Shown here: positions 1 to 11,624 of the stretch, piece by piece | How positions within the stretch are numbered: position 1 is the stretch's first letter | Layout: every line of letters starts with the position of its first letter | NCBI GenBank assembly: GCA_003260075.1 | Contig: QLIY01000605.1 | Location: forward strand, 27,364-91,363 | DNA length: 64,000 nucleotides | Reading direction: 5' to 3' | Source of the DNA: Phallusia mammillata | Lineage: Eukaryota > Chordata > Ascidiacea > Phlebobranchia > Ascidiidae | Translations under genes and position numbers: made by a program | The notes under the pieces: model-generated | Databases searched by the model: none | Seen by the model: the letters and a program-made list of their open reading frames with translations, nothing else | Told to the model about the DNA's origin: nothing

Positions 1-608
1 CAGTGGTTCTCAACCTTTTTTGCTATGCGACCCCCTTCAGAGATTTTCTAACACAACGCGACCCCTTTATACACGCACACAAGAAGTTTAACTACCAGAA
101 TGTGTTGATTGTGTTCATCACACATTTGCAATCTAACGTGGCTCCGATAGTTCGGCGTTTTGCTGTACTCAAGAAAACCCTTAAAATTGTGTTTGTGGCT
201 CATTTTCACTAACCATTTCACTATTTCGTGTTTTTTATGTTAAGAAAAGCCAAAAACTGCAATTATAGAAGTATAGGCTACAATCGCAAATATTGTTGCG
301 CCCGTGACAATCAGGCGGCAGTCCGAGAACTGAAAATTGCCCTTTGTCGTTCACGGGATTCGAACCCAGGATACTCCCGGGGACGAAACCCGATCAGGTT
401 TTGTACATGGGTCAGGCGCGCCAGGCCATTCGGCCAAGTTTCCTGTTGCGCCCGTTCTAGGTCAAACAATCGTGTGAGTTACTATGCTAAACAAAAGTCA
501 CAGGTGATACTGATAAAATCATTCCGAGTTGAGTTGCGTCTTCGCGACCCCCTCAAAAGTGCTTGGCGACCCCTTTGGGGGTCGCGACCCCCAGGTTGAG
601 AAACACTG
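1..608. mobile_element. Non-autonomous hAT-type element with tRNA-like core
   Basis: The stretch begins CAGTGGTTCTCAACCT and ends with the inverted counterpart AGGTTGAGAAACACTG, with GCGACCCC-rich subterminal sequence on both sides. CAGTGGTTCTCAACC termini are typical of hAT-superfamily elements. No transposase reading frame is visible, so it is a MITE-like passenger. The left target-site duplication lies outside the window, so it cannot be checked. A tRNA-like segment lies inside (345-438). Confidence 0.8.
345..438 (-). repeat. tRNA-derived segment inside the hAT element
   Basis: Read on the minus strand, a B-box-like GGGTTCGAATCCC lies at 355-367 and an A-box-like TTGGCCGAATGGCC at about 421-437, at roughly tRNA spacing with a long variable arm as in Ser/Leu tRNAs. 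The 5' and 3' ends do not form a convincing acceptor stem. It is probably a tRNA-derived SINE piece or tRNA pseudogene carried by the element, not a working tRNA. Confidence 0.5.
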
Positions 609-1355
609 GCTTAGATGGTTTGTTACGTAGTGACACAAATTTTAACGACAAAAAAGAATAACAATGTTTTCAAGTCATTTCTGGGTAAACAAACATACTG
701 GTTTCTTTCTTGTGAAACAAACGGCTTGACTGCCCAAAACGTAACAACTTTCCAAGACCCTTTGGATTATCCTAAAAATCATATGTTTGTTTGTACAACG
801 CCAACCTCAATCGAACCAATGCCGTAATACAACGAACCAATGCAGATGTGACACACGACGGTTTACGAACGAAAGAAAAAAAGCGGCAGTAAATCAGCTG
901 AAGGCGCAAGCGTGTTAGTCAAGATAAAAGATAACAAGAAAGTCTGCAAAGATTGCGTTAAATCGACAAACTTTCTTAAAAACACTTTTCCCAAGCCTGT
1001 TTGTAACGTGTATTGTGTATATTAGTGAAAGTGCATCGGACCTAGACTTTTCTTGCCAACTGCAACATGGCCAAGCTTTCAGTTTGAGGCAGTAAAATGA
1101 CTTTTGCAGTTGAAACTGTGATTTACAGAACATAGGCCGTTGCCGTTGGTCTAAAGTAACGATTCTTGAGGTCACCGGTGGATTGAGGTCTTAATTTAGA
1201 CTTTGTCGACCTATGCAATCACCCAAAAGACCAATGCGAGACACTGGAAAAGTCATAAAACGAAGTAGAAGCCGATTAATTACAAAGCAAAGCTTCTAGC
1301 ATATATTTGATACATGATATATTACAAGGCATCGTTTTTATGTTTTGTGGCAATC
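609..1355. other. Non-coding sequence downstream of the adhesion GPCR gene
   Basis: No exon-like reading frame with splice signals was found on either strand. On the minus strand this is the 3' flank and probable 3' UTR of the receptor gene. I saw no clear AATAAA near the stop codon, so the polyadenylation site is not placed. Confidence 0.5.
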
Positions 1356-3423
1356 TCAGATGGTTGGGTTAGCACTGACAGACGTTGATAAGGTCGGCAA
1401 AGAGCGTCTTGGTTGCATGTGCTGGGGTTGGGATTTTCGGCCACATACTTGAAGATATTCGCGCACTATAGGGACCCAAAATCGTCTGACATCACCCTTT
1501 CGCACACACGTGAGAGAAAAGATAAGAATACCCTGAAAAAAAAGCATTAAATTGACTGACAAATATTTGGAAACGGTATTCAAATGCTTTGCCAAACTTA
1601 AGATATTTGTAAACTGCTGATTGTGCCAAGCTTTCACAATTCGTCGTCACAAATTTATTAAACATAGCGTGGAAAATCTATTTTAAGCCAGGTTTTAATC
1701 GTAAATTTTGTTCGATACAACATGGATTACTTCTATATATGAGGGAAAGAGTTTAAAGATAGTTACCTGTACTGTCGTTGCAATTGAAAATATCCATGAT
1801 ATTATAGTAAGGTATATCGGGTCGTTAGCCAACATCATAAAGAATGCAAGAACCCATACCAACCCAAGTGTGGCGCAGGTTGTCATAGCGATCGGCACGT
1901 GGCTAACGGGCTTTTTGGTAAGTGTCTACAAAATATTAAATAGATTTGTGTCTGTCAGCAACATAAGAAAATGTTTATCTCATACGCCTTATCCACCTCT
2001 GCACATAAAAACGTTTGCATACACATCACACAAATTAACAAGAAAATCATTTTTCCTATTGCAGCCATGTCGCTTTCGTTGTCCAATTGATAACACAAGA
2101 AAGTGTTTGCATGCGTTTGTTTAAATGTTTTTTAATACGCATACTAAGTGCAGCATAAGAAATTTATCTGCGTTCTTTTCTTACACTTTTGGCAGTGATG
2201 GATCTCATAACTAAAACAAACACCACGACGTTGTGCAGCAGAATTGCTCCCACCGGAAGAAGAAACGAGAAATAAAGTGAGTAGCCTTTGATCCAACACA
2301 TGTTTTCAGCAAGAAACGCTTTAGCAAACGGGGAAGGCAAGGCTAAGGAAACAATTGATTTTTGTGAGTTGTTAATTATTTGCTGCATCCTAAAGTTGTG
2401 TACCACAATCGGTGCCCTCTGCACACACAGACACAACAACTGGTTCAGGTTTGGTGGCATCTATTATCCCGGCGTTTAGCGCGATTATTACAGCTGGAAC
2501 CCCAAAAGAAAAAGCACAAGCTTTTTTGAGAGTAACTTCTGCGAATCCATGGAAAATCTGAAAACGCAAGTTTAGAAATTTATAGAAATGAGTGAAGTTT
2601 ATGTGACAAACATTTTACTAACGTTGGTAATGTTAAACAAAAAATAACCGTTTAAATTAATATGAATTAATCTGCAGATACTTTTTTAGTAAAGCATGTC
2701 CGCCAAAAATAAACAACAAATGCGCGTTTAGTAATGGTCCGACATACGTTATTCAGAAGTATTTAGCGACATACGCCAAACAGGGTTAAACCTTGTGCAC
2801 AGTCATTACCTAAACCGTGTTTTTTTTAAATAGAAAATACCTTAACAAGAGCCATATACAGAAAGTTTGCGTACACCAGCATCCAGCACCAGGCACTTAG
2901 AAGGAAATAATGCAGGAAAATGGTACCGGCGATGCAACCGGGCTCGTTCATTCGATTGTCGATACCGACCATGAAGATAAGATAGACGATAGCAAGGACG
3001 ACACAAAGTATGATGAGAATCTGCATCGGTTTGCGTTTTCTTAATTCGCTGCAATTATAAAATGATCGTCAAAGTATAAAAGCTTTCCAAACGGTCTACG
3101 AAATTATTATATTAATGACTATGACGTTGAGATGTAAAGGTTTGTGTGACATCCCTTAAACGCCTCTAGTTTTGTTAATTGGTGCTATTTCTTGCTTTAT
3201 TACAGCTTCAATGCTGTGAAAATATCAAGGGGATAAATGATTTAAGTCAATGTCTTTCTGAAAGAAAGAGGCAACAAAATGGGAATTTATTTCCAATTTT
3301 TAGACGTTCTTACTTTGAAGCCAGAAGGATCCCCACAGTTGCCAACAAACATACCATGGAAAGTGAAGCACAAATATATGTGACAATTTGCAAGGAGATG
3401 TGAGGTTGTGCATTGTAAATACT
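1356..3423 (-). CDS. Seven-transmembrane domain and C-terminal tail of the adhesion GPCR
   Basis: Six exons encode the class B2-type helical bundle. Exon 3314-3423 holds TM1. Exon 2841-3048 holds TM2 and TM3, with HYFLLSAWCWMLVYANF matching the TM3 signature of the family. Exon 2404-2557 holds TM4, and 2185-2318 holds the second extracellular loop, with its conserved Cys-Trp (MCWIKGYSLYF), and TM5. Exon 1767-1910 holds TM6 and most of TM7. The final exon, 1356-1532, finishes TM7 (QGILIFSLTCV) and gives a tail of about 48 residues rich in Arg, Ser and Pro that ends NPTI. The bundle is complete with no stops. The small ORFs here on the plus strand are shadows. Confidence 0.9.
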
Positions 3424-6400
3424 CTGAAAAGCAATTCTTTGAAAGTAGGTTGAGGTAGACATAAATTGCTATACATTTTAGTTTATCAGAAGATATTTTA
3501 TGAGTTCCTATGCGTTTTATTGGGTTTATGTGTAAATTATTTTTTTTAATAACCTATTCTATGTTTGAATAGTGACATAAAATCGTACCACCAAAACTGC
3601 AAAGTTTGTCAGATGGTCACATCTACATTGGGGTGGGTCAGCTCCTAGCACAAGAAAACATCCTTCGGTTGACCAATCTTCGATTGTAAAGTTCCAAAAC
3701 ACGCAAGTATGATTCACGAATTGAGCCTGGTTATATAAAAAACACTCCTTATTAAGATACAAACTGATTAAATGCAGTTTTAGATGAGTACAAGACTCAT
3801 TTTCGTGAGCAATTTCAGCTTGAAGGTTAACTAACTTCTATAAGCTTTGGGATCAAAAGATGTTCAACTTACGGTCAATGTTGAGTCGTCCTGAGAAAAC
3901 CCTGCTTGGGTTGGTTCATTGTTATACGTTGTAACTACGTCATCTGTGAGATCCTCCAAGCGGTTTTCCCCAACGTTTGCCGAAATTACCTTAACAATTT
4001 GACGTGTTCATTAGTAGATTATATTATAAACGTGTTTCAAACACACTGTATTAAATTCTCACCACGTTCGCAGTTTCATCCGAAGAGAAAAGAGTACTTG
4101 AGTTATGGAGCAGAAATACAACCCTTACTGCCTCATTACTGGCAGATTGACTAAGCAAAACAGCTTCTCGCGGAACTTCAATCGATGCTGGCGTGAATAA
4201 TTGGCTGCTGACATTGTATATACTGGGTTGATACATAATAGATCTAACTGGTTCCTCTACATCTTGTATCTGCAAGGTAAAAATTGAAATACCAATGTCT
4301 GATTTTGATAATGCTGGAAATTTAATGTCGTAATAAAATGCGATAGCCGCCGAATCAAAGGTATTCTTACTCTTGCCGCTAATCTTGGTGTTAAAATGTC
4401 CACTTGATTCTGGTTAGGTAACATCGGTACACGGTAGGCTAAAGAAGTCAGTGATTCAACAAATGCCGACTGGTTAACAATCACTGTACTCTGATTGGAC
4501 GTCTGAAAACTGATCACGTGGTCTCCTATGCCAATTATCCTTCGGTAGGAAGAAGCTGTAACCTAAAAGCAAACATTTAAACAGTCAAACTTACTGCGAT
4601 TACTTTTCAATCATTCAAGCTAGCTCCAACCACAGCCATGTTTGTGTTTATTTTGTCAAGGAGAGTGCAAGTAGAGTTGTTACACGCTACTTACCTCCAC
4701 ATTTCTCGGAGTTGCACTTACAGACACCACGAAATCGACAGCGGAGTTTACATCTTCTGCGTTTACCATATTGACATCAGATGTTCTAACATCAAATTCC
4801 ACTAAAACATTTTCCAATTGACTTGCAGTAAGTGCTGCGACATCAGTCTGTGTGACAATGTGAAATTCATTTTAAATTGTGTTAGGATTTAACTTAACGC
4901 AAAATATTCGTCTAAGAAGAAGAAAACGATCTATTTCCAATTTCGTGCAAGTGATCTTAAGTTTTGCTTCGAAGTCGATTGTTAAAATGGCAACGCCTGG
5001 TTTGTTGGGGTGCTTTATTTGGTAAATTAATTTGGTGCTTGGGAAAGGTGATAAACCACCGTATTCGACATATGCAATTACCGCAACATGCCAAATGACA
5101 GCCAATCAATTTTGCACACCCTAAATAACTATCAAATGGAAAGGATTGACACATCAAAATTATGGCGTGTCGAATAATATATCAGTACTTCATCTGCTGA
5201 GAATCTTACCATTCGAACAATGTCTGAAATTGATAAATTTCTACACGGAGTTTCCCTCAAATTATCGACATCAAAGATCCCCACAATAAACTCATCTGAT
5301 GTTTCACTTTCAATGCATGGAACGGATGCCAATGTCTGACCTGAAAAACAAACTTGCTTAGCATTCGAAACAAAGCAAAAAATAAAATGAAGACAAACCT
5401 TCAAAATTGCAGCCTGACGTAGAATACCCTATTAGGTTCACAAGAGTGTCGGGAAACTCAAAAGTCCTTCCATTGTTTGTTATTGTCGTTGCCTCGCAAG
5501 TTACTGTAGTAAAAACGGTTTAAATTGCTGTTCCTGTACAAACCTATGATATATTAGCAATAACTTTTTTTCGTGATATTTTAGGCCCTATAGTTTAGGT
5601 TTAGGGTCAATGCTAAAGCACATTTATAAAGCAGGACACAGCTAACATTATGTGTTAAAGTAAACACTACTTCTCTTGGATCACAGAAACTCTTTCAGTT
5701 ATTCACAACACAAGTTCAGCGTATTCTTGTTCAAAGAGAAATAAAGTACATAGTTTATGAACAAATACGGTATATAGCAAACAAGTAAATAAACAAGTGA
5801 ACATCAGCAAAGCAGCTCAACTACTGAACACTAACAATTTATTATAGCATTATGGACAAAAATATTTAGCAGTAAACGGCCAAGTAAAGACAAAATGTAA
5901 TTGCTTTGTTAACAGTTTTCTTAATTAGTTACTAAAACATTGCTAGTGCTGCATTGTGCATTAAACCATTTTTCTTTGGGCAACATTTATTTAAAGAAAC
6001 CTGGCTCAAAATACATCTTTTCAGTTGGTACAAATATGACTTGCATTTTGCTTAATTGGCCGTATACCTGTGCATTCAGGTCCATCACAGACACACTTTA
6101 GCTCGGCAACACCTTCATCGGATAAAACAGTTCTACAAATAGTTCCGCCGCTGCATTGTCCACCGCAACCTGAAAATTAAATCTTTTGTACCCACCTGTT
6201 TCAATAAAAAAAGCCTAAACAATGGTAATTTACCTAACGTAGATACAGGTTCCGAAAAGTCTGTTATTGCGGAGGTTAATAGCCCGTTTCTTAAACGAAA
6301 TCCAACTTGAAATGAGCGATCAGCCGGCAAAGGCCCGTTGCATGAATTGGATGAGTTTCTTAAACACGAAAGATCTAGACCTGAGTGACAAAAGATGATT

Positions 6401-9400
6401 AAAACTTTTTTGTCGACGTCTAGACAATAGAAAAAACATTTTCAGCGTTTATTCTGACACCAACACACCTGCTTGTTATATAGCAGCTATTATTTTCATA
6501 CTTAACTTTTCGTTGTTTTATCAGGAAAGTTTGGACCTTGTAAAGCAGTGGTTCTCAAACTTTTTTGACCGCGACCCAAATCTGAGTTTTATAAACACCT
6601 CACGACCCAAGCCTCAAACAACAAAAAATGTATTTTATTTCCTTGTACGAATACTTACTCATACTCTAACGCTAACTGTCACATGGCCAAGTTCAGTTAA
6701 CGCAAGATTAACTTATCCTATTATTTTCCGTGCTATGACGTTACAATCGCCATGTGCGAAACAGTATAGTGGGAACGGGAAGGCTATTGTGTGCGCGACC
6801 CATTTTTTTACCCTATGCGACCCATGTTTGGGTCGCGACCCATACTTTGAGAACCACTGTTTTATCAGGAAAGTATAAACTGGGACATAACTATACTTCT
6901 ACACTCGACCAAGGTAAAAACGAACAATGCTAAAACAAATTATGTTTTGTACAAAGCAAAAGTACACAGTTTAACATGGCGGGTATTTTGTCTCATCGTA
7001 GATTGCCTTTTACTCACCCACAACAAAGCGTTCATCATTCGGATCGAGTTGCCTTCGTTTTCGTGCCGATAAGGAGCAAGACATGGATGCAGCAACATAG
7101 AGACCAATCGGGTCCTGTGTAATAGATGTTGCCCAAACACCTATTTCAGGACCTGAGCAAATCAAAACCTCGTGTAGCTAATTGTCAACTGTTTACATCT
7201 GTGTCTCAATAAATGCTGTATTTTACAATTTGTAAAGTTGTATCATAGTACTTGATGAAGTCAATAAAAATCAAAAATGTTTTTTTTTCAACCAACGCTT
7301 TCTTGAATTGAACTTTAAATAAATACGTCACTTACACCCGTGCAAATATTGCAGTAATTAGTTGAAGTAACAAAATTTTCGAAACGTAAGATTTCACCAC
7401 AATACAAAAGAAGCCACTCTAAGGTTAAAATATATTTTAGCCTCCATATGACTCACCTTCCTGATTCACACCATCTTCTTTCACCAGTACTTCTATGTCA
7501 CTCCCACGAGCATCATTTGATCCAAACAAACGTGCAAGTGAAAGGCATGGGTGTTGGATTGCAAACGCATGCTCCCTCAAGCGCCCAGGTAGATCTTGAC
7601 TTACGTTAGTGTTTGGACTTTCTCCCAAGATCGGCTGCAGTACTACGAAACAAAATAAGGGTCCATGCAAACATTGTAATGAAAACGCATTATACTTTTT
7701 TCCTGATGTTTGACTTCATGTGTGTCTTAGCGATTATAAAAATATTTAGCAACTAGAACAGGGTTACCATATCAGCGTGGGCAAAATTCCACACGGTTTT
7801 AACAACTGTCTTTGGCGACACCATAGTTCCGTTTCAATGCATTATATCATGTTACACATTACCAATCTCAAAAGTGTCAATTTTCATAAAATGTCATTAC
7901 TATCACAAAGATAAAAGCGCAGGTTTGTTTCTAAATAAGTTACAAATCAAAATGTTTAACAAGATTCGGCCCTTTTCACAGAATATTATTAGCTTTCAAA
8001 GACTGGCAGTGCATGAATATACGCGGTGCGGGGATCATATATCAAAACCAGCACAGACAACCGTTATACTGTAAACCTTTTAGTCCCAATTATAAAGGAT
8101 TGTGAATACTACTGCAGTTTAAGCAACCTGGCGTGAAAAATCCGGATATTAACTGTGCATTCAATAAGCATTTCCGGACACAGATTTTACGCCCTAATTC
8201 CTTACATGTCTGGGAAATTCTCAACGTCTACCAACCCTAAACTAGAAGCAATACCTTGGTTTTGCGTTGGTAAAGAAGTGTTAAATCTTTCAGTGGTTGT
8301 TGTTGTTGTGGTATCGGTGGTAGTTGTGGTGGTTGGATTTGTTGTTGTTGGTGGTGGTGGTATAGAGGTGGAGTTACCTGCTTTTTACAAATACATTTTT
8401 CTAACACATTTTACAACAATTGTTCATCACAATATAGAATTACATGGGGAATTACAAAGTAAAAATAAAATTGTTTTTACTTTCGAGAGAGGAACCATCG
8501 TTTCCACTAACCATTGCTTTCTGGAAATCTTCTATATGGAAATGATTTTGCAAGATTGATTTAAATTGCTGTTTTGGATTTATTAACTTTAGAGCAGTGG
8601 TTCCCAACCCGGGAGGAATTCCTCCCTAGGGAGGAATTTTTGGAGTTCAGGGGAGGAATTTCACAAAAACTACAAAAAAATTACATTGGAAATGTTACAG
8701 AATATGTTTAAATATAGATTATTATGTCCATTATAATTTGGACCCGGTTCACATTTGGTAAAGGATTCTGAATGGACATCCCTAACGATAAGGTCTATTT
8801 CAAATTGCTATAATTTTTTATGTTATATTTGTTTTTCTTCTTATGGGGAGGAATGAATAGTTCGAAAATGGGCGAAGGGAGGAATGTAACAAAAAAGGTT
8901 GGGAACCACTGCTTTAGAGCATTCGAAGTTAGCTGCGATTTTACTCTGCTTCTCATTGATAAGCAACAAAGCTAAATGTGTGAATAAATTCTGACGTGAA
9001 ACGAATGTCCGGTAATTAATGTAAACCAGTATATTACCTTGGTTTTGCGTAGGTGACGATGTGTTTGCTTTTTCAGTTGATGAGAAGTTGGTGGCGGTGG
9101 CATTTGTTGGTGGTGCTATCGAGGTGGAGTTAACTTCTGATTGCAAAAAGTTAAAAATAGTTTTACTCCTCTCATTTTGCAAGAATCGCTCAACAAAATA
9201 TAGAATTGCACCGGGAATCACAAACCAATTGAAACAGCAACCATCGTTGCCACTAACCAATGCTTACCGGAAGCTCTCAATGTGGACATTATTTTTACAA
9301 GGTGTCTAGCTCTACACTAATTTTACGAAGTTCTTTCCACAGTAGTTATAGTTACCTTTCACAAAAGCCAGTAAGTTACCTTGGCTTTGCGCGGGTGACG

Positions 9401-11423
9401 ATGTGTTTGCTCTTTCAGTTGATGAGGAGCTGGTGGCGGTAGCATTTGTAGGTGGTGCTATCGAGGTAGAGTTAGCTGTCGTTGTTGACAATAAAACAAA
9501 ACTTAGGTTAACACAACCATACAAGGACATAATGTACAAACGCAGCAACGGGTGGCGTCGTTTTGATTAAGTGAAGATTTCCCGTACTAATTTTTTTTAT
9601 TTCAAACTTTATCTCTTTAAAATTAAAAATAATTGGGGTATAAACAAGCATATGACAAATGTTTACTCATTTAGAAGCAGCTATAAGCAACAAATATTGA
9701 AATCATTGTTTAAAATGGGCATTGGTGTCGCTCAGACGGTCAACGATAGAAGTTTAAACCTATATAATTATTAAGCACAACCAAGGTTGGAAATAAATTT
9801 TACCTTGGATCGGCACAGATGCACTAGTGTTTGATATTATTATTGGAGGGTTGAAGCTTGTCGCCAATGTTGGTGAAGTTGTTCTTGCTATCGTGGTTGC
9901 ATTTCTCAACGGTGGAGCCAAAGTAGAGTTAAATGCATTTGCTGTTCACAAAGAAAAAAAAATCAACAAAAAATCAATGTCTTCTTAAAATGCATTTCTA
10001 AATTAGTGAAGATCTAATGAAAATTGAAGTTAAGTTGCGATCAACAAACCCACCCCTCTATTGCAGCATGTGTGTATGAAACAGGTCCAAACATATGGTT
10101 TTTTTATACTAACTGTTTCATTGAGACAATATAACGCCTTTAAGGATCCTTTCTCGTTTTTTTCCTTCTCTTTCAAAATGACAACATACCTACGCAAGTC
10201 AAACCGTCACCAGAAAATCCATCTAAACAAGTGCATTCAAAAGATCCAACGATGTTTGTGCAGATTGCGAGCAGGTCGCAAGTGCTCAGTCCAAGTGCAC
10301 ATTCGTTGATATCTACAAATTCACACGTTTAAGCTGCGCTGAAGATTTTGTTAAAGTCGCAATTGCCAATCCATCGCAACATTTGACACAAAAACATGCA
10401 TCATTATCGTTTTGTAAAATTGGCATTTCCCAATATCAATATACTTTTGCGTTACAATCCAGTAGCACATTCATCAATATCTAACAACAAACAAAACTTG
10501 TTCAAAGAATTGACAAAAAAGCTTCTAACAAAGTTTGAACAGTGATTCTTAACCAGAAGTGCAAAGCTCGTGTTTGATAATATTATTATAGTAGGGTTGG
10601 AGCTTGTTTCTACTGTTGGTCAAATTGTTCTTGCTACCGTGGTTGCATTTGTCAATGGTGGAGCCAAAGTAGAGTTAAATGCTTTTGTTGTTTACAAAAA
10701 AAAAACAAGACCACAAAAAATTCATGTCTTCTGAAAATGTATTTCTGAATTAGTTAAGATCCCCAGAAAATTGACGTTGAGTTGCAAATAACAAACCCTC
10801 TCTTTTATTGCAGCACGTGTTTATCAAACAGGTCAAAACATATTGTTGTTTATACTAACTGTTTAGTGAAATAAAGTAACGTTTTTAAGGATCATTTCTC
10901 TGCTCTTTTTCCTCCTCTCTCAAAATGAAAACATACCTACGCAAGTCAAACCGTCACCAGAAAATCCATCTAAACAAGTGCATTCAAAAGATCCAACGAT
11001 GTTTGTGCAGATTGCAAATGGGTCGCAAGTGCTCAATCCAAGTACACATTCGTTGATATCTAAAAATTACACGTTTAAGATGCCCTAAAGATTTTGTTAA
11101 AGTCGCAATTGCCAATCTATCGCAACATTGGGTACAAAAACATGTAGCATTATCGTTTTGTAAAAATGACATATCCTAATTTCAACACACTTTTGTGTTA
11201 CAACTTACAACCCATAAATGTTGACAATTACTTCAGTAACAGTACATTTTCTTCAAAAAGGTAAAACAAAAATGTCAAAGCCCCAAGCAGGACAACATAC
11301 CTGCGCATGTCAAACTATCACCAGCAAATCCTGTTAAACAAATGCATTTGAAAGTTCCAACCAGGTTTGTGCAATTTGCGGATGGGTCGCATGGATCGAA
11401 GCCAGTGGCACATTCGTCAATAT
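1356..11423 (-). CDS. Adhesion G-protein-coupled receptor (EGF-GAIN-7TM), 5' end missing
   Basis: A multi-exon minus-strand gene; 1104 residues are visible. Exons in transcript order: 11301-11423, 10937-11059, 10190-10312, 9804-9941, 9380-9475, 9038-9136, 8255-8377, 7457-7642, 7018-7140, 6234-6380, 6068-6169, 5399-5503, 5210-5340, 4695-4847, 4371-4562, 4063-4269, 3873-3953, 3589-3726, 3314-3423, 2841-3048, 2404-2557, 2185-2318, 1767-1910, 1356-1532. Lengths and phases join into one open frame to a TGA stop. Domain order is three calcium-binding EGF modules, mucin-like stalk, juxtamembrane module, Cys-rich exon, GAIN with GPS, seven helices and a short tail. This is the plan of adhesion GPCRs: cell-surface receptors that cleave themselves at the GPS. 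The family is clear; the subfamily is not (it resembles EGF-TM7 receptors). No start codon or signal peptide is present, because the sequence switches to decarboxylase DNA near 11727. The neighbouring decarboxylase fragment points the other way (head to head). Confidence 0.9.
3589..5503 (-). CDS. GAIN domain with intact GPS autoproteolysis motif
   Basis: Exons 5399-5503, 5210-5340, 4695-4847, 4371-4562, 4063-4269 and 3873-3953 form a diverged GAIN region ending in the typical VVFLLHNSSTLF strand. Exon 3589-3726 carries the GPS: Cys-x-Phe-Trp, a second Trp, Gly-Cys, then CRCDHLTNFAVLV. All four GPS cysteines, both tryptophans and the His-Leu-Thr cleavage triad are present, so self-cleavage between Leu and Thr is expected from family knowledge. 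The tethered agonist would start TNFAVLV. The 81 bp exon 3873-3953 uses the weaker acceptor ending TTGGAG, because a nearer AG would put a stop in frame. Confidence 0.88.
6068..7642 (-). CDS. Juxtamembrane 'CNGPL' module and Cys-rich linker of the adhesion GPCR
   Basis: Exons 7457-7642, 7018-7140 and 6234-6380, all phase 1-1, encode a compact module with the landmarks LPGRLREHAFAIQHPC, then a basic cluster ARKRRQ, then CNGPLPADRSFQVGFRLRN. Exon 6068-6169 adds a small Cys-rich piece with six cysteines. The same three-exon module, in the same phases and with the same landmarks, occurs just before the membrane helix of the receptor at 29983-53774. The CNGPL...Y.V.FRA pattern also recalls the membrane-proximal region of receptor tyrosine phosphatases. 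ARKRRQ could be a proprotein-convertase site, which is an inference. A hAT element sits in the intron between 6380 and 7018. Confidence 0.8.
6546..6859. mobile_element. hAT MITE in an intron of the adhesion GPCR
   Basis: The termini are CAGTGGTTCTCAAACT and the inverted AGTATGGG..TTTGAGAACCACTG with GCGACCC subterminal repeats. No perfect 8 bp duplication abuts the ends. Instead a 16 bp direct repeat, GTTTTATCAGGAAAGT, lies at 6515-6530 and 6859-6874, so the left flank seems rearranged. Confidence 0.75.
8255..9941 (-). CDS. Ser/Thr-rich mucin-like stalk exons of the adhesion GPCR
   Basis: Four phase 1-1 exons, 9804-9941, 9380-9475, 9038-9136 and 8255-8377, encode Ser/Thr/Pro/Asn-rich stretches. 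They are related: each holds NST and an APP or PPP motif, and the last three end in the Q-x-Q pattern. Exon 8255-8377 has long Thr runs. Such stalks are usually O-glycosylated and hold the EGF head away from the membrane. The exons look like products of repeated exon duplication. A hAT MITE lies between exons 8255-8377 and 9038-9136. Confidence 0.8.
8595..8911. mobile_element. hAT MITE with perfect 8 bp target duplication
   Basis: The inverted termini CAGTGGTTCCCAACC and GGTTGGGAACCACTG are flanked by perfect copies of CTTTAGAG at 8587-8594 and 8912-8919. The subterminal sequence is rich in GGGAGGAATT. There is no coding capacity. A diverged relative lies near 62597. Confidence 0.92.
10190..11423 (-). 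CDS. Three calcium-binding EGF exons of the adhesion GPCR
   Basis: Exons 11301-11423, 10937-11059 and 10190-10312 are each exactly 123 bp, phase 1-1, and each encodes one EGF module starting D-I-(N/D)-E-C with six cysteines. The two lower exons differ at only a few residues, so the duplication is recent. More EGF exons and the signal peptide are expected upstream, but the sequence is replaced by decarboxylase DNA from about 11727. Confidence 0.88.
10440..10690 (-). pseudogene. Decayed stalk and EGF exon copies inside the adhesion GPCR
   Basis: A copy of the Ser/Thr stalk exon lies at about 10553-10687 but has an in-frame TGA and has lost its AG acceptor. The start of an EGF exon (DIDECATG then stop) lies at about 10470-10490. 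Both are leftovers of the stalk-plus-EGF cassette that has been copied several times between 9.8 and 11.7 kb. Confidence 0.7.
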
Positions 11424-11490
11424 CTAACAACAATCAAAACTTGTGTAATGAATTGACAAAAAAGCTTCTAACAAAGTTTGAACAGTGAAC

Positions 11491-11624
11491 CAGAAGTGCA
11501 AAGCTCGTGTTAGATATTATTATTATTGGAGGGTTGAAGCTTGTCGCAACTGTTGGAGAAGTTGTTCTTGCTATCGTGGTTGCATTTGTCAATGGTGGAG
11601 CCAAAGTAGAGTTAAATGCTTTTG
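11491..11624 (-). pseudogene. Third stalk-exon copy, probably not splice-compatible
   Basis: This copy keeps an open frame (NSTLAPPLTNATT) and an AG acceptor. The only visible GT donor gives phase 0, while the next EGF exon needs phase 1, so it would break the frame if used. It may be skipped or be a decaying copy. The intron sequence upstream of it stops abruptly at about 11726. Confidence 0.5.

Noticed and set aside
8287-8365. A (GTT/GGT)n-rich plus-strand frame that looks like a Val/Gly-rich protein
   Set aside because: It is the complement of the Thr/Pro-rich stalk exon 8255-8377 of the adhesion GPCR.
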